Position numbers and translations under genes: made by a program
Part shown: positions 26,265 through 34,158 of the stretch, in pieces
Position numbering within the stretch: position 1 is the stretch's first letter
Layout of the letters: each line of letters opens with the position of its first letter
Notes under the pieces: generated by a model
The model's database searches: none
Told to the model about the DNA's origin: nothing
What the model saw: only the letters and a program-made list of their open reading frames with translations
Origin: Pseudonocardia cypriaca
GTDB lineage: Bacteria; Actinomycetota; Actinomycetes; Mycobacteriales; Pseudonocardiaceae
Reading direction: 5' to 3'
Length of the DNA stretch: 64,000 nt
Assembly (NCBI RefSeq): GCF_006717045.1
Contig: NZ_VFPH01000003.1
Location: 1,178,001-1,242,000 of the forward strand

Positions 26265-29179
26265 GCCCGCACCCCCAGCGGCTCGACCTGCACGGCGCAG
26301 AACTTGAACTCCGGGATCTTGCCGACCGGGTCGACCTCGTCGATGGTCAGCAGGTTGGCCGCCGCCTCGCGGAAGTGGAACGGGATGAAGCAGTTGCCCA
26401 GCTGCTCGCGGTGCGAGATGCGCACCATCAGCTCGATCGTCCCGCGCCGGGACCGCACGCGGACCGTCTCACCGTGCGCCAGACCGCGGTCGGCGGCGTC
26501 CTTCGGGTGCATGTAGACCTCCGCCACCGGGGAGATCGCGTCCAGCGCGAACGAGCGCCTGGTCATCGATCCCGTGTGCCAGTGCTCCAGCAGCCGCCCG
26601 GTGTTGAGCACCAGCGGGTACTCCGCGTCGGGCAGCTCCTTGGCCGGCAGCCACTGCGCCGGTACCAGGTGGGCCAGGCCGTCGTCGGTGTTGAACCGCT
26701 CGTCGAACATGACGACCGTGCCGTCGCTGTGCTCCGGGTCGTCGTTCGGGTAGAGCTTCCCGCTCAGCCCGAGGTTGTCGTACCGCAGGTTCTTGTACGA
26801 CGGCATCAGCGCGACCATCTCGTCGAACACCTCGCTCGGCGAGCCGTAGTCCCAGTCCAGCCCGATCCGCCGGGCGATGTCCTGCACGATCTGCCAGTCC
26901 GGGCGCGCCTGCCCCGGCGGGTCCATCACCTTGCGGCCGAGCTGCACGCGCCGGTCGGTGTTGGTGTAGGTGCCGTCCTTCTCCAGGTACGAGGTGGCCG
27001 GGAGGATCACGTCGGCGAACTCGGCCGTCTCGGTGAGGAAGATGTCCTGCACCACGAGGAAGTCGAGCGCGGACAGCGCCTTGCGCACCTTGTTGATGTT
27101 CGGGTCGGACAGGAACGGGTTCTCGCCGAGCATGTACATGCCGCGCACGCCGCCGGGCTCCAGCACCGATTTGACGATCTCGGTGACGGTCAGCCCGCGC
27201 TTCGGGTCGAGGCGGGTGCCCCAGGCCTCCTCGAACCGCAGCCGGGTCTGCTCGGCGTCCACTCCCTGGTAGTCGGGGTAGAACATCGGGATCAGGCCGG
27301 CGTCCGATGCGCCCTGCACGTTGTTCTGCCCGCGCAGCGGGTGCAGCCCGGTGCCCGGGCGCCCGACGTTGCCGGTGATCGAGCACAGCGCGATGAGGCA
27401 GCGCGCGTTGTCGGTGCCGGTGGTGTGCTGGGAGATCCCCATCCCCCAGTAGACGACCGCGGCGCCCGCCTCGCCCCACGTGCGGGCGACCTCGCGGATG
27501 GTGTCGGCGTCCACGCCGGTGATCTGCGCGGCCCGTTCCGGCGGGTAGTCCGCGACGGTGCGGGCGAGCTCGTCGTAGTTCGACGTGCGGTTCGCGATGA
27601 AGTCCCGGTCGATCAGCCCGAGCCGGATGACCTCGTGCATCACCGCGTTGTAGAACGCCACGTCCGTGCCCGGCTTGAGCTGCACGAAGATGTCGGCGTG
27701 CTCGGCCACCGTGGACGCCCGCGGGTCGACGTAGATGATCTTGGTGCCGCGCCGGCGGGCCTGCTTGAAGAACGAGCTGGCCACCGGGTGGTTGGCGGTC
27801 GGGTTCGAGCCGGTGATGATCACGACGTCGGCGTTGGCGACGTCGCCGTACGTCGTGGAGACCGCGCCCGAGCCGACGCCCTCGAACAGCGCGGCCACCG
27901 ATGACGCGTGGCAGAGCCGGGTGCAGTGGTCGACGTTGTTGGTGCCGAAGCCCGTGCGGATGAGCTTCTGGAAGAGGTAGGCCTCCTCGTTGGAGCACTT
28001 CGCCGAGCCGAACCCGGCGATCGCGCCCGGCCCGCCACTGGCGTGGATCTCGCGCAGTCGCCGGGCGACCAGGTCGAGCGCCTCCTCCCAGGTCGCCTCC
28101 CGGAAGTACGGCATGACCTCGTCGTAGTCGACCAGGCCGCCGGGCTTGCGCTTGCCGCCGCGCTTGTCGCCAGGCTTGCGGCCACCGCCGCTGCGCTCGC
28201 CGCCGTTGACCCGGCCCCTGTCGTTGTTGCCGTCGCCGCGGACGTCTGCGGACAGGGCGCCCTTCGGGTAGGCCGAGTCGATGCGGATCAGGGGAGTGGT
28301 CAGCCGCTGCGGCGAGGCCGAGTAGTCCCAGCCGTAGCGGCCCTTCACGCACAGCCGGCTCTGCGAACCGGGCTGGTCGCGGCCCTCGGCGAAGGAGATC
28401 GCGCCGCGCTCCCGGTCGACGTAGTAGGTCAGCGCACAGCCGACCCCGCAGTACGGGCACACGCTCTCGACGGCGTCCAGCTCCTCGCGCGGGCGGATCG
28501 GGATCCCGCGGATGGGCTTGTTGGTCAGAGCCCCGGTGGGGCAGGCCTGCACGCACTCGCCGCAGGTGACGCAGGAGCTGGCGCCCATCGGGTCGTTCAG
28601 GTCGAACGCGATCCGGGTGGAGTAGCCCTTGCCGGAGCGCCCGATGACGTCGTTGCCCTGGATGTCGTCGCAGGCCCGCACACAGCGGTCGCACAGGATG
28701 CAGGCGTCGTGGTTGACGTCGATGACCGGGTTGGACGAGTCGGTGCCGCGGCCGGAGCCGCAGGGCAGTTCGGTGGTCTCCCGGGCCACCCCGAACCCGT
28801 CGGCCAGCTCGAGCAGCAGATTGTCGCGGGTCTTGAGGTCCTTGGGGTCCTCCGCCCGCGGCGGCTGGTCCGAGATCAGCAGCTCGGTCAGGGTGGCGCG
28901 GCTGCGTTCGAGCTCCGGGGTGGAGGTCTTGACCTGCATCCCGTCCTCGCACGGGCGGACGCACGCGGCGGCGAACACGCGCCCGCCGGTGTCGACCACG
29001 CACATCCGGCACACACCGACCGGGTCGTAGCGCTCGTCGTGGCACAGCACCGGGATGTCCACCCCGGCTTGCTTGGCCGCGTCGTAGATGGAGGTGCCTT
29101 CGGGCACGGTGACCGCGAACCCGTCGATCTCAGCGGTGATCGTCCGCACTGCGGCGGACGCATCCTGCACGGCTGTCAT
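26261..29179 (-). CDS. fdhA: Formate dehydrogenase alpha subunit (Mo/W bis-MGD catalytic)
   Basis: Catalytic subunit of about 972 residues, cytoplasmic (no Tat signal). In order: 2Fe-2S domain (VLCHDERYDPVGVCRMC, then Cys in AACVRP), two 4Fe-4S clusters (CILCDRCVRAC, CVTCGECVQACP), MopB 4Fe-4S (CPYCGVGC plus RLCVKG), then the bis-MGD domains. The metal ligand is Cys in CTRLCHASS (near 423), where E. coli FdhF has selenocysteine. A Gly/Arg/Lys-rich insert lies near residues 312-348. ATG 29179 has GGGAG 5 bp upstream; an in-frame ATG at 29203 is inside a direct repeat and less likely. Confidence 0.93.
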   Translation of the reverse strand: MTAVQDASAAVRTITAEIDGFAVTVPEGTSIYDAAKQAGVDIPVLCHDERYDPVGVCRMCVVDTGGRVFAAACVRPCEDGMQVKTSTPELERSRATLTELLISDQPPRAEDPKDLKTRDNLLLELADGFGVARETTELPCGSGRGTDSSNPVIDVNHDACILCDRCVRACDDIQGNDVIGRSGKGYSTRIAFDLNDPMGASSCVTCGECVQACPTGALTNKPIRGIPIRPREELDAVESVCPYCGVGCALTYYVDRERGAISFAEGRDQPGSQSRLCVKGRYGWDYSASPQRLTTPLIRIDSAYPKGALSADVRGDGNNDRGRVNGGERSGGGRKPGDKRGGKRKPGGLVDYDEVMPYFREATWEEALDLVARRLREIHASGGPGAIAGFGSAKCSNEEAYLFQKLIRTGFGTNNVDHCTRLCHASSVAALFEGVGSGAVSTTYGDVANADVVIITGSNPTANHPVASSFFKQARRRGTKIIYVDPRASTVAEHADIFVQLKPGTDVAFYNAVMHEVIRLGLIDRDFIANRTSNYDELARTVADYPPERAAQITGVDADTIREVARTWGEAGAAVVYWGMGISQHTTGTDNARCLIALCSITGNVGRPGTGLHPLRGQNNVQGASDAGLIPMFYPDYQGVDAEQTRLRFEEAWGTRLDPKRGLTVTEIVKSVLEPGGVRGMYMLGENPFLSDPNINKVRKALSALDFLVVQDIFLTETAEFADVILPATSYLEKDGTYTNTDRRVQLGRKVMDPPGQARPDWQIVQDIARRIGLDWDYGSPSEVFDEMVALMPSYKNLRYDNLGLSGKLYPNDDPEHSDGTVVMFDERFNTDDGLAHLVPAQWLPAKELPDAEYPLVLNTGRLLEHWHTGSMTRRSFALDAISPVAEVYMHPKDAADRGLAHGETVRVRSRRGTIELMVRISHREQLGNCFIPFHFREAAANLLTIDEVDPVGKIPEFKFCAVQVEPLGVRA

Positions 29180-29199
29180 CTCGACTCCCAACCGATCGT

Positions 29200-29212
29200 G
29201 CATACCGCATAC
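29200..29212. promoter_or_regulatory. Direct repeat GCATAC-C-GCATAC before fdhA
   Basis: Two GCATAC copies (29200-29205 and 29207-29212) sit in a short AT-rich patch in the 72 bp between the aldehyde oxidoreductase and fdhA genes. It may be an internal promoter or operator allowing fdhA to be expressed apart from the upstream genes. No regulator gene adjoins it. Confidence 0.3.
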
Positions 29213-29251
29213 AACATAGCCGTTCCTCCGCGGTCCGGCGATTCTCGGTCC

Positions 29252-31054
29252 TCACGGACCCAGCAGCAACGCGGCTTCCGCCTCCCGGTCAGGGCGGCCC
29301 TCCTCGTCGAGGCCGCGCTCGACGTAGTAGCCCGCGACCATCGCGCGGAGACGTTCGGCGGTCAGCGCGGCGACCCGGCCCGAACCCAGCTGCAGGGGCG
29401 TATCCAGCATGCGTTGCGGCAGCGTGTCGTCGGCGGCCGTGGCCCCTTCTCGCTGGTTGAACACCCGCTTGGCCAGCACGATCCGGCGCGCGACCGAGTG
29501 CAGCTCGGCCGCGTCGAGGTCCCAACCGGTGACCGCCTGCAGCAACGCGGCCCACTCGGTGAACGGATCTTCGAAGACCCCGCGCAGGAACTTGCAGAGG
29601 ATCATCGAGTCCATCACGGCGGCCCGGTCCTCGGTGCCCACCGCCGCGGCGACCTGGGCAGGCCCGCCGTTCAGCCGGTCGTGCTCGCCGGAGAGGTCCG
29701 CCTCGTACGCGCCGGAGCGGTTGTGGTCGGCGCCGCGGGCGTTGACCGCGAGACCAAGGGCCATCGCCTGCAGGGTGCGCGGCTCGTACCCGGGCAGTTC
29801 AAGGCCCTTGACCTGCGGCGCGAACTCGATCGAACCGTTGCCGACGACCTCGGCCGCCCGGCGCGAGCCCTGCGCGAGCAGCTCGCCGAGGCCCTCCTCC
29901 CGGGCGCCGATCAGGTCGAGCGCGCGCAGCAACGCGGCACCGTCGCCGAACCTCAGCCAGGGTGCGTCGATCAGGCCGCGCTCGGCGCACTCCATCGCCC
30001 AGGCGATCGTGCCGCCCGCCGAGATGGTGTCCAGGCCCAGCTCGTCGCAGCGGGCGCTGGCCGCGAACACGTCGTCCGGGTCGGACACCCCGCACAGCGG
30101 CCCGAGCGCGAACACGTTCTCGTACTCCATCCGCTGCGTGCCGCCGCCCTTGCGGGAGTAGATGTGCTCGCAGCCGATCGAGCAGGACGCGCACGAGTTG
30201 CGGGCCACCCCGCGCAGCTCGTGCAGCTCCTCGGCGGCCAGCCGGGGCGCGCCCTCGAAGGTGACCGCGGTGAAGTTGCGGGTGGGGAGCGTGGAGACGG
30301 CGTTGAAGGCCAGCAGGTTGGCCAGCGTGCCCAGCTCGCGGTACTTCGCAGTGGCCGGTCCGAAGCTGCGTGTCCGCAGGTCCTTCGCCGCGGCCAGCAC
30401 CGCGGTCTGGTCGGCGATCTCCACCCGGGTCGCCGACCGGACCAGCACCGCCTTGACGTTCTTGGCCCCCAGCACCGCGCCCAGCCCGCCGCGCCCGGCG
30501 TGGCGGCCGTCGTGGCTGACCGTGGCGTAGCGGACCTGCCGCTCCCCGGCGGGACCGATGGCAGCGGTCTGCCAGCCGCGCCCGAACCGCTCCCGAACGG
30601 CCGCCTCGGTCTGCGCCGCCGGCATGCCGGCCAGCTCCGGAGCGGGCTCGAGCCGGGCCCCGTCGCCGTCGACGAGCAGGACCGACAGCTCCGCCGCCTT
30701 GCCCCGGATGACGATCGCGTCGTTCCCGGTCAGCTTCCCGGCGATCGCGAACCTGCTGGACGCCAGCGCATCGGTGAGCAGCCCGGTGAGCGGCGACTTG
30801 GCCACCACCGCGAACTTCGCGCTCGTCGTCAGCGGGGTCCCCACGAGCGGGGAGAACACGAACGCCAGCGGCGCGTCCGGGGAGAGCGGGTCGACCCGGG
30901 CCGGGGCCAGCCGGTGCATCAGCCAGGTACCCAACCCGACCCCACCGAGGTAGGCGCGCAGCACTGCGTCGTCGAGGGGGAGCGGCGCGCTCGTCGCCTC
31001 GCGGTCCCCGACGTCGACCACCAGGGCTCGCCCGAAATATCCACCGGCCGGCAC
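29252..31054 (-). CDS. aor: Tungsten-dependent aldehyde:ferredoxin oxidoreductase
   Basis: AOR of 600 residues that oxidises aldehydes to acids, or could reduce acids with low-potential electrons, using a tungsto-bispterin and one 4Fe-4S cluster. Ligands are Cys288, Cys291, Cys295 (NSCASCSIGC) and Cys487 (DSMILCKF), near the positions known in Pyrococcus furiosus AOR. Both pterin motifs are present (DELGLD near 337, DSMILC near 482), as are EYENVFALGP and GADHNRSG. No ferredoxin-like or FAD small subunit adjoins it, so its electron partner is open. It stands between the mobA-moaD fusion and fdhA on the same strand. Confidence 0.92.
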   Translation of the reverse strand: MPAGGYFGRALVVDVGDREATSAPLPLDDAVLRAYLGGVGLGTWLMHRLAPARVDPLSPDAPLAFVFSPLVGTPLTTSAKFAVVAKSPLTGLLTDALASSRFAIAGKLTGNDAIVIRGKAAELSVLLVDGDGARLEPAPELAGMPAAQTEAAVRERFGRGWQTAAIGPAGERQVRYATVSHDGRHAGRGGLGAVLGAKNVKAVLVRSATRVEIADQTAVLAAAKDLRTRSFGPATAKYRELGTLANLLAFNAVSTLPTRNFTAVTFEGAPRLAAEELHELRGVARNSCASCSIGCEHIYSRKGGGTQRMEYENVFALGPLCGVSDPDDVFAASARCDELGLDTISAGGTIAWAMECAERGLIDAPWLRFGDGAALLRALDLIGAREEGLGELLAQGSRRAAEVVGNGSIEFAPQVKGLELPGYEPRTLQAMALGLAVNARGADHNRSGAYEADLSGEHDRLNGGPAQVAAAVGTEDRAAVMDSMILCKFLRGVFEDPFTEWAALLQAVTGWDLDAAELHSVARRIVLAKRVFNQREGATAADDTLPQRMLDTPLQLGSGRVAALTAERLRAMVAGYYVERGLDEEGRPDREAEAALLLGP

Positions 31055-31082
31055 GACACGAGCCTAGGCCTGCCAGGGCGCT

Positions 31083-31940
31083 CTAGCCCCCTGCGTCGGC
31101 CGACAAGAAGGCGACGGTGTCCCCGATGACGAGCGGCAGGCGTGCGTCGCGGGTCATCTGGTCCCCGTTGACGGCCGCGACGACGTGCCGGTCGAGCGCG
31201 ATCCCGACCGCGGCGGCCGCCGCACCGAGGGAGGCCGCGCGGACCGTGCGCGGTCCCCGCTGCCCGCCGCTCGCGAGCGCCCCGAACCGCTCGACCACCA
31301 CCTCCGGCTCCGGCCGGGCGAGCGCGGCCGCGTAGTCGTCGGGCTCGTTGACGTTCACCAGCGAGTCCAGCGCGGGGTCGGCGCGTGCCAGCTCGGCGTC
31401 GGCCAGCAGGGCGTCGTCGTCGAGCTGGGTGACCCGGCAGTGCCGGAACAGCATCCCCGGCCGCAGGTCCCCCTCACCCAGCAGCTTCTCCACCAGCCCG
31501 GCGAGCGCCGTGCGGTAGCCCGCGGCAAGTGGCTGCCGGTAGCCGCGGGCCACCGGGAGCACGACGTCGGTCTCCGGATCCGTGAACTCGCGCAGCACCC
31601 GCCGGACCAGCGCGGGGTGCAGGAAGGGCAGGTCGGTGGAGCACACGAAGGCGGCCGGTGCGCGCCCCTCGAGCGCGGCCAGGCCCGTGGCAAGCCCCCG
31701 CATCGGCCCCAGCCCTTCGACGGGGTCGGCCACCAGCTCGATCCCGGGCGGCAGCTCGGGCAGGTCCTGGCCGGGAGCGGCGACGACCAGCACGGGCCCG
31801 CCGACGGTGCGGGCGAGCAGGGCGGTGGTCCGGTGCAGCAGGGTGGAGCCGTGCCACTCGAGGGCGGCCTTCGGGCGGCCCATCCGCGACGACCGGCCCC
31901 CGGCGAGGACCACGCCGGCGGCTTCAGCGAGCCCGACCAC
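31083..31940 (-). CDS. MobA-MoaD fusion: molybdenum cofactor guanylyltransferase plus sulfur-carrier domain
   Basis: Protein of 285 residues. Residues about 5-200 are MobA, which adds GMP to molybdopterin: GVVLAGGRSSRMGRPKAAL, GLGPMRGLATGL, FVCSTDLPFLHPAL, LVNVNEPDDY. Residues about 205-285 are a MoaD/ThiS ubiquitin-like domain ending in a free Gly-Gly (FLSADAGG), the group that carries sulfur as thiocarboxylate. First gene of the Mo/W operon, 28 bp before aor, starting at GTG 31940. MoaD-like genes often accompany AOR genes; fusion to MobA is unusual to me. No strong ribosome site is visible. Confidence 0.85.
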   Translation of the reverse strand: MVGLAEAAGVVLAGGRSSRMGRPKAALEWHGSTLLHRTTALLARTVGGPVLVVAAPGQDLPELPPGIELVADPVEGLGPMRGLATGLAALEGRAPAAFVCSTDLPFLHPALVRRVLREFTDPETDVVLPVARGYRQPLAAGYRTALAGLVEKLLGEGDLRPGMLFRHCRVTQLDDDALLADAELARADPALDSLVNVNEPDDYAAALARPEPEVVVERFGALASGGQRGPRTVRAASLGAAAAAVGIALDRHVVAAVNGDQMTRDARLPLVIGDTVAFLSADAGG

Positions 31941-31972
31941 GGATCCGACACTAGAGGACGGTCCGGCCGTCG

Positions 31973-32300
31973 CTACCGGACGATCGCCGCCGCCCCGTCG
32001 AGCACGCGCGCGAGCCCGAACGCGAACCGCTCCTCCGGAGCGATGTCGTCATCGGCTTCGTAGAGCCGGCGGGCCAGGTGCGGGTACTCGCCGCTGTCGA
32101 GGAGCCGGCGGACGTAGGGGCCGACGCTCGCCTGCCACTGCGCCTCGGTCAGCCCGGTCCGCCGCTGCGCCTGCAGGTCGGCGAGCTCGGATGCGACGGC
32201 GCCGAGCACGTAGGCCATGACGGTGCCGACGACGTTCAGCGCGAGCGTGGCGTCGGGCGTGAGCTCGAAGGCGGCCCCGACCACGGGGTACCAGCCGGAG
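31973..32300 (-). pseudogene. 3' remnant of a TetR-family regulator gene
   Basis: Only the C-terminal ligand-domain part remains, beginning about SGWYPVVGAAFELTPD and ending DGAAAIVR. It resembles the TetR_C class but has no helix-turn-helix. Upstream of about 32300 the frame becomes antisense to a flavin monooxygenase remnant and shows no TetR similarity. The first half of the gene, including its start, has been deleted at the same point where the divergent monooxygenase is cut. It reads into mobA-moaD 32 bp downstream on the same strand. Confidence 0.65.
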
Positions 32301-32306
32301 GCAGGC

Positions 32307-33215
32307 GAGACCGTCGACGACTTCACCCCCGAACGCTGCCGGGAGCTGGTCCGCGCGGCGGTCGGGGACGCTGAGCTCGACGTCGAGGTGCGCAGCGTCC
32401 TGCCGTGGCGACCGCGCGGCGAGATCGCCGACCGGTTCGCCGACCGACGGGTCTTCCTCGTCGGCGACGCGGCGCACGCGGTCTCGCCCATCGGGGCGTT
32501 CGGCCTGAACACCGGCATCGCCGACGCGCACAACCTCGCGTGGAAGCTGGCGGCGGTGCTCCGCGGCGAGGCGGGCGAGGCCCTCCTGGACACCTACGAG
32601 GCCGAACGGCACCCCGTCGCGGCGTGGACCCTCGACCAGGCGCTGCGCAGGCTCCCCGACGCCCGGCTGCACTGGGGCACCGGGCCGGCCGCGGACGCCG
32701 CCCGTGCCGCGGCGGGAGTGGCGGCCGCCCCGGTCGTGCAGCTGGCCTGTCGCTACGACTCCGCCGCGGTGGTCGATCCGCAACCGGAGCTGCCGTCGAC
32801 GGTCGACGTGGAACTGGACTTCGACGGCGCGCCCGGTTCCCGGCTGCCGCACCTCTGGCTGGACCTGGACGGCAAGCGCATCTCCAGCCTCGACCTCGTC
32901 CGGTCGCGGTTCACCGTCCTGACGGGCGTGGCCGGGGACGAGTGGGTGGGCGCGGCGGCCGAGGTGGCGGCCCGCCTCGGCATCGACATCGGTGCGCACC
33001 GCATCGCTCCCGGAACCCTGCTGAGCGACCCGCACGGGCGGTGGCCCCACGCCGCCGGGATCGCCGAGAGCGGCGCGCTACTGGTGCGACCGGACGGGTA
33101 CGTCGCCTGGCGCGCCCACGCGGCGACGCCCGGGCCGGCCGCTGCTCTCGAGGACGCCCTGAACAGGGTGCTCGCGCGTGGCCGGGCCGATGTACACCAG
33201 CCCGACGTGCTGTGA
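32307..33215 (+). pseudogene. 5'-truncated FAD-dependent aromatic monooxygenase
   Basis: C-terminal 302 residues of a PHBH/TcmG-type flavin monooxygenase. Similarity begins at ETVDDFTPERCRELV and includes the FAD-contact motif RVFLVGDAAHAVSP, GLNTGIADAHNLAWKL and the thioredoxin-like C-terminal domain. The whole N-terminal FAD Rossmann region (GxGxxG) and substrate domain, about 200 residues or more, is absent, so the product cannot function. No credible start codon or ribosome site precedes it. It abuts the TetR remnant at about 32294-32307. Confidence 0.75.
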
Positions 33216-33222
33216 GAAAATA

Positions 33223-33266
33223 GCCGGTTAATTTCGGCTGCTAATTGTATTCGGTGAGTAACCGGC
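33223..33266. promoter_or_regulatory. Inverted repeat GCCGGTTA ... TAACCGGC upstream of ABC importer
   Basis: Perfect 8-bp arms (33223-33230, 33259-33266) separated by 28 bp, directly upstream of the importer's -35 box and just after the monooxygenase remnant. It could be a two-site operator or a weak hairpin ending transcription from upstream. Confidence 0.4.
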
Positions 33267-33270
33267 ACTG

Positions 33271-33299
33271 TTGACAGTACACCCGAATGGCCCTAACGT
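33271..33299 (+). promoter_or_regulatory. Sigma-70-type promoter for ABC importer
   Basis: TTGACA (33271-33276), a 17-bp spacer and TAACGT (33294-33299) give a near-ideal vegetative promoter in an AT-richer stretch. Transcription would begin about 70 bp before the ATPase start at 33379. Confidence 0.6.
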
Positions 33300-33378
33300 G
33301 CCCGAATGTAAAGGCTTTCTGAAACTGGTTGTAGTCTTTGCGGGCACCAGCAGAGCAGCGGATGCCCTCGGGGGGCCG

Positions 33379-34158
33379 ATGAACGAGACGAAGCCCAAGG
33401 TCGTCGTCGACCACCTGTCCGTGTCGCTCGGCGGCAACCACATCCTCGACGACATCGAGCTCTCCGTCGCCGAGCACGAGTTCGTGTGCATCATCGGCAC
33501 GTCCGGTGGCGGCAAGACCACCCTGCTGCGCACCGTGGCCGGCCTGCTGCCGCCCGCGGCGGGGTCCGTCCAGCTCGACGGCGAGGAGATCCGCAAGCCG
33601 ACGCCCCGGATCTCGATGGTCTTCCAGCACTTCGGGCTGTTCCCGTGGAAGACGGTGCGGGCGAACGTCGAGTACGGGCTGCGGGTGCAGGGCCGCACCG
33701 GCTACGGCCCGAGGGTCGACGAGCTGCTCGAGATCATGAACCTCACCCATGCCCAGCAGCGTTATCCCCACCAGCTCTCGGGCGGGATGAAGCAGCGCGT
33801 CGGCATCGCCCGCGCGTTGTCGATGGAGCCCGAGCTGTTGCTGCTCGACGAGCCGTTCAGCGCGGTCGACGCGATCACCCGTGAGGTGCTGCAGAACGAG
33901 GTGTTGCAGCTCTGGGAGCGCAACGCCGGCATGTCGGCGATGCTGATCACGCACGACGTCGACGAGGCCATCCTGATGGCCGATCGGATCGTCGTGATCG
34001 CGGGCCCGCCAGGGCGCATCGCGCTCGAGGTCCCGGTAGACATCCCCAGGCCGCGGTCGGCCCGCGCGGTGCGCTCCCACGAGTCGTACGCCGACCTGCG
34101 TGAGCAGCTGTGGAACGCCCTGCAGGTCGGCACCGACCGCGTGCTGGAGAGCGCATGA
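33379..34158 (+). CDS. NitT/TauT-family ABC transporter ATP-binding protein
   Basis: ATPase of 259 residues for an SsuB/TauB/NrtD-like importer. Walker A GTSGGGKTTLL, Q-loop MVFQHFGLFPW, signature LSGGMKQRVGIARAL, Walker B LLLLDEPFSAVD and the H-loop LITHDVDEA are intact. ATG 33379 (MNETKPK) was chosen over an in-frame start at 33271, which falls on the promoter -35 box. Its stop overlaps the permease ATG (ATGA). With the permease and lipoprotein it makes a complete importer. Confidence 0.92.
   Translation: MNETKPKVVVDHLSVSLGGNHILDDIELSVAEHEFVCIIGTSGGGKTTLLRTVAGLLPPAAGSVQLDGEEIRKPTPRISMVFQHFGLFPWKTVRANVEYGLRVQGRTGYGPRVDELLEIMNLTHAQQRYPHQLSGGMKQRVGIARALSMEPELLLLDEPFSAVDAITREVLQNEVLQLWERNAGMSAMLITHDVDEAILMADRIVVIAGPPGRIALEVPVDIPRPRSARAVRSHESYADLREQLWNALQVGTDRVLESA

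Noticed and set aside
27980..28000. Cys in the SAKCSNEE segment of FdhA as the metal ligand
   Set aside because: Alignment with FdhF places the selenocysteine at CARVUHG, i.e. Cys in CTRLCHASS, about 28 residues later.
24648..31129. Plus-strand open frames of 622, 548 and 1073 codons across fdhB, fdhA and aor
   Set aside because: They are antisense to proteins with intact iron-sulfur and pterin motifs; no ribosome sites or domains.
32217..32306. Monooxygenase gene starting at ATG 32217
   Set aside because: The first 30 codons are antisense to the TetR remnant and have no similarity to the enzyme; the ATG is accidental.
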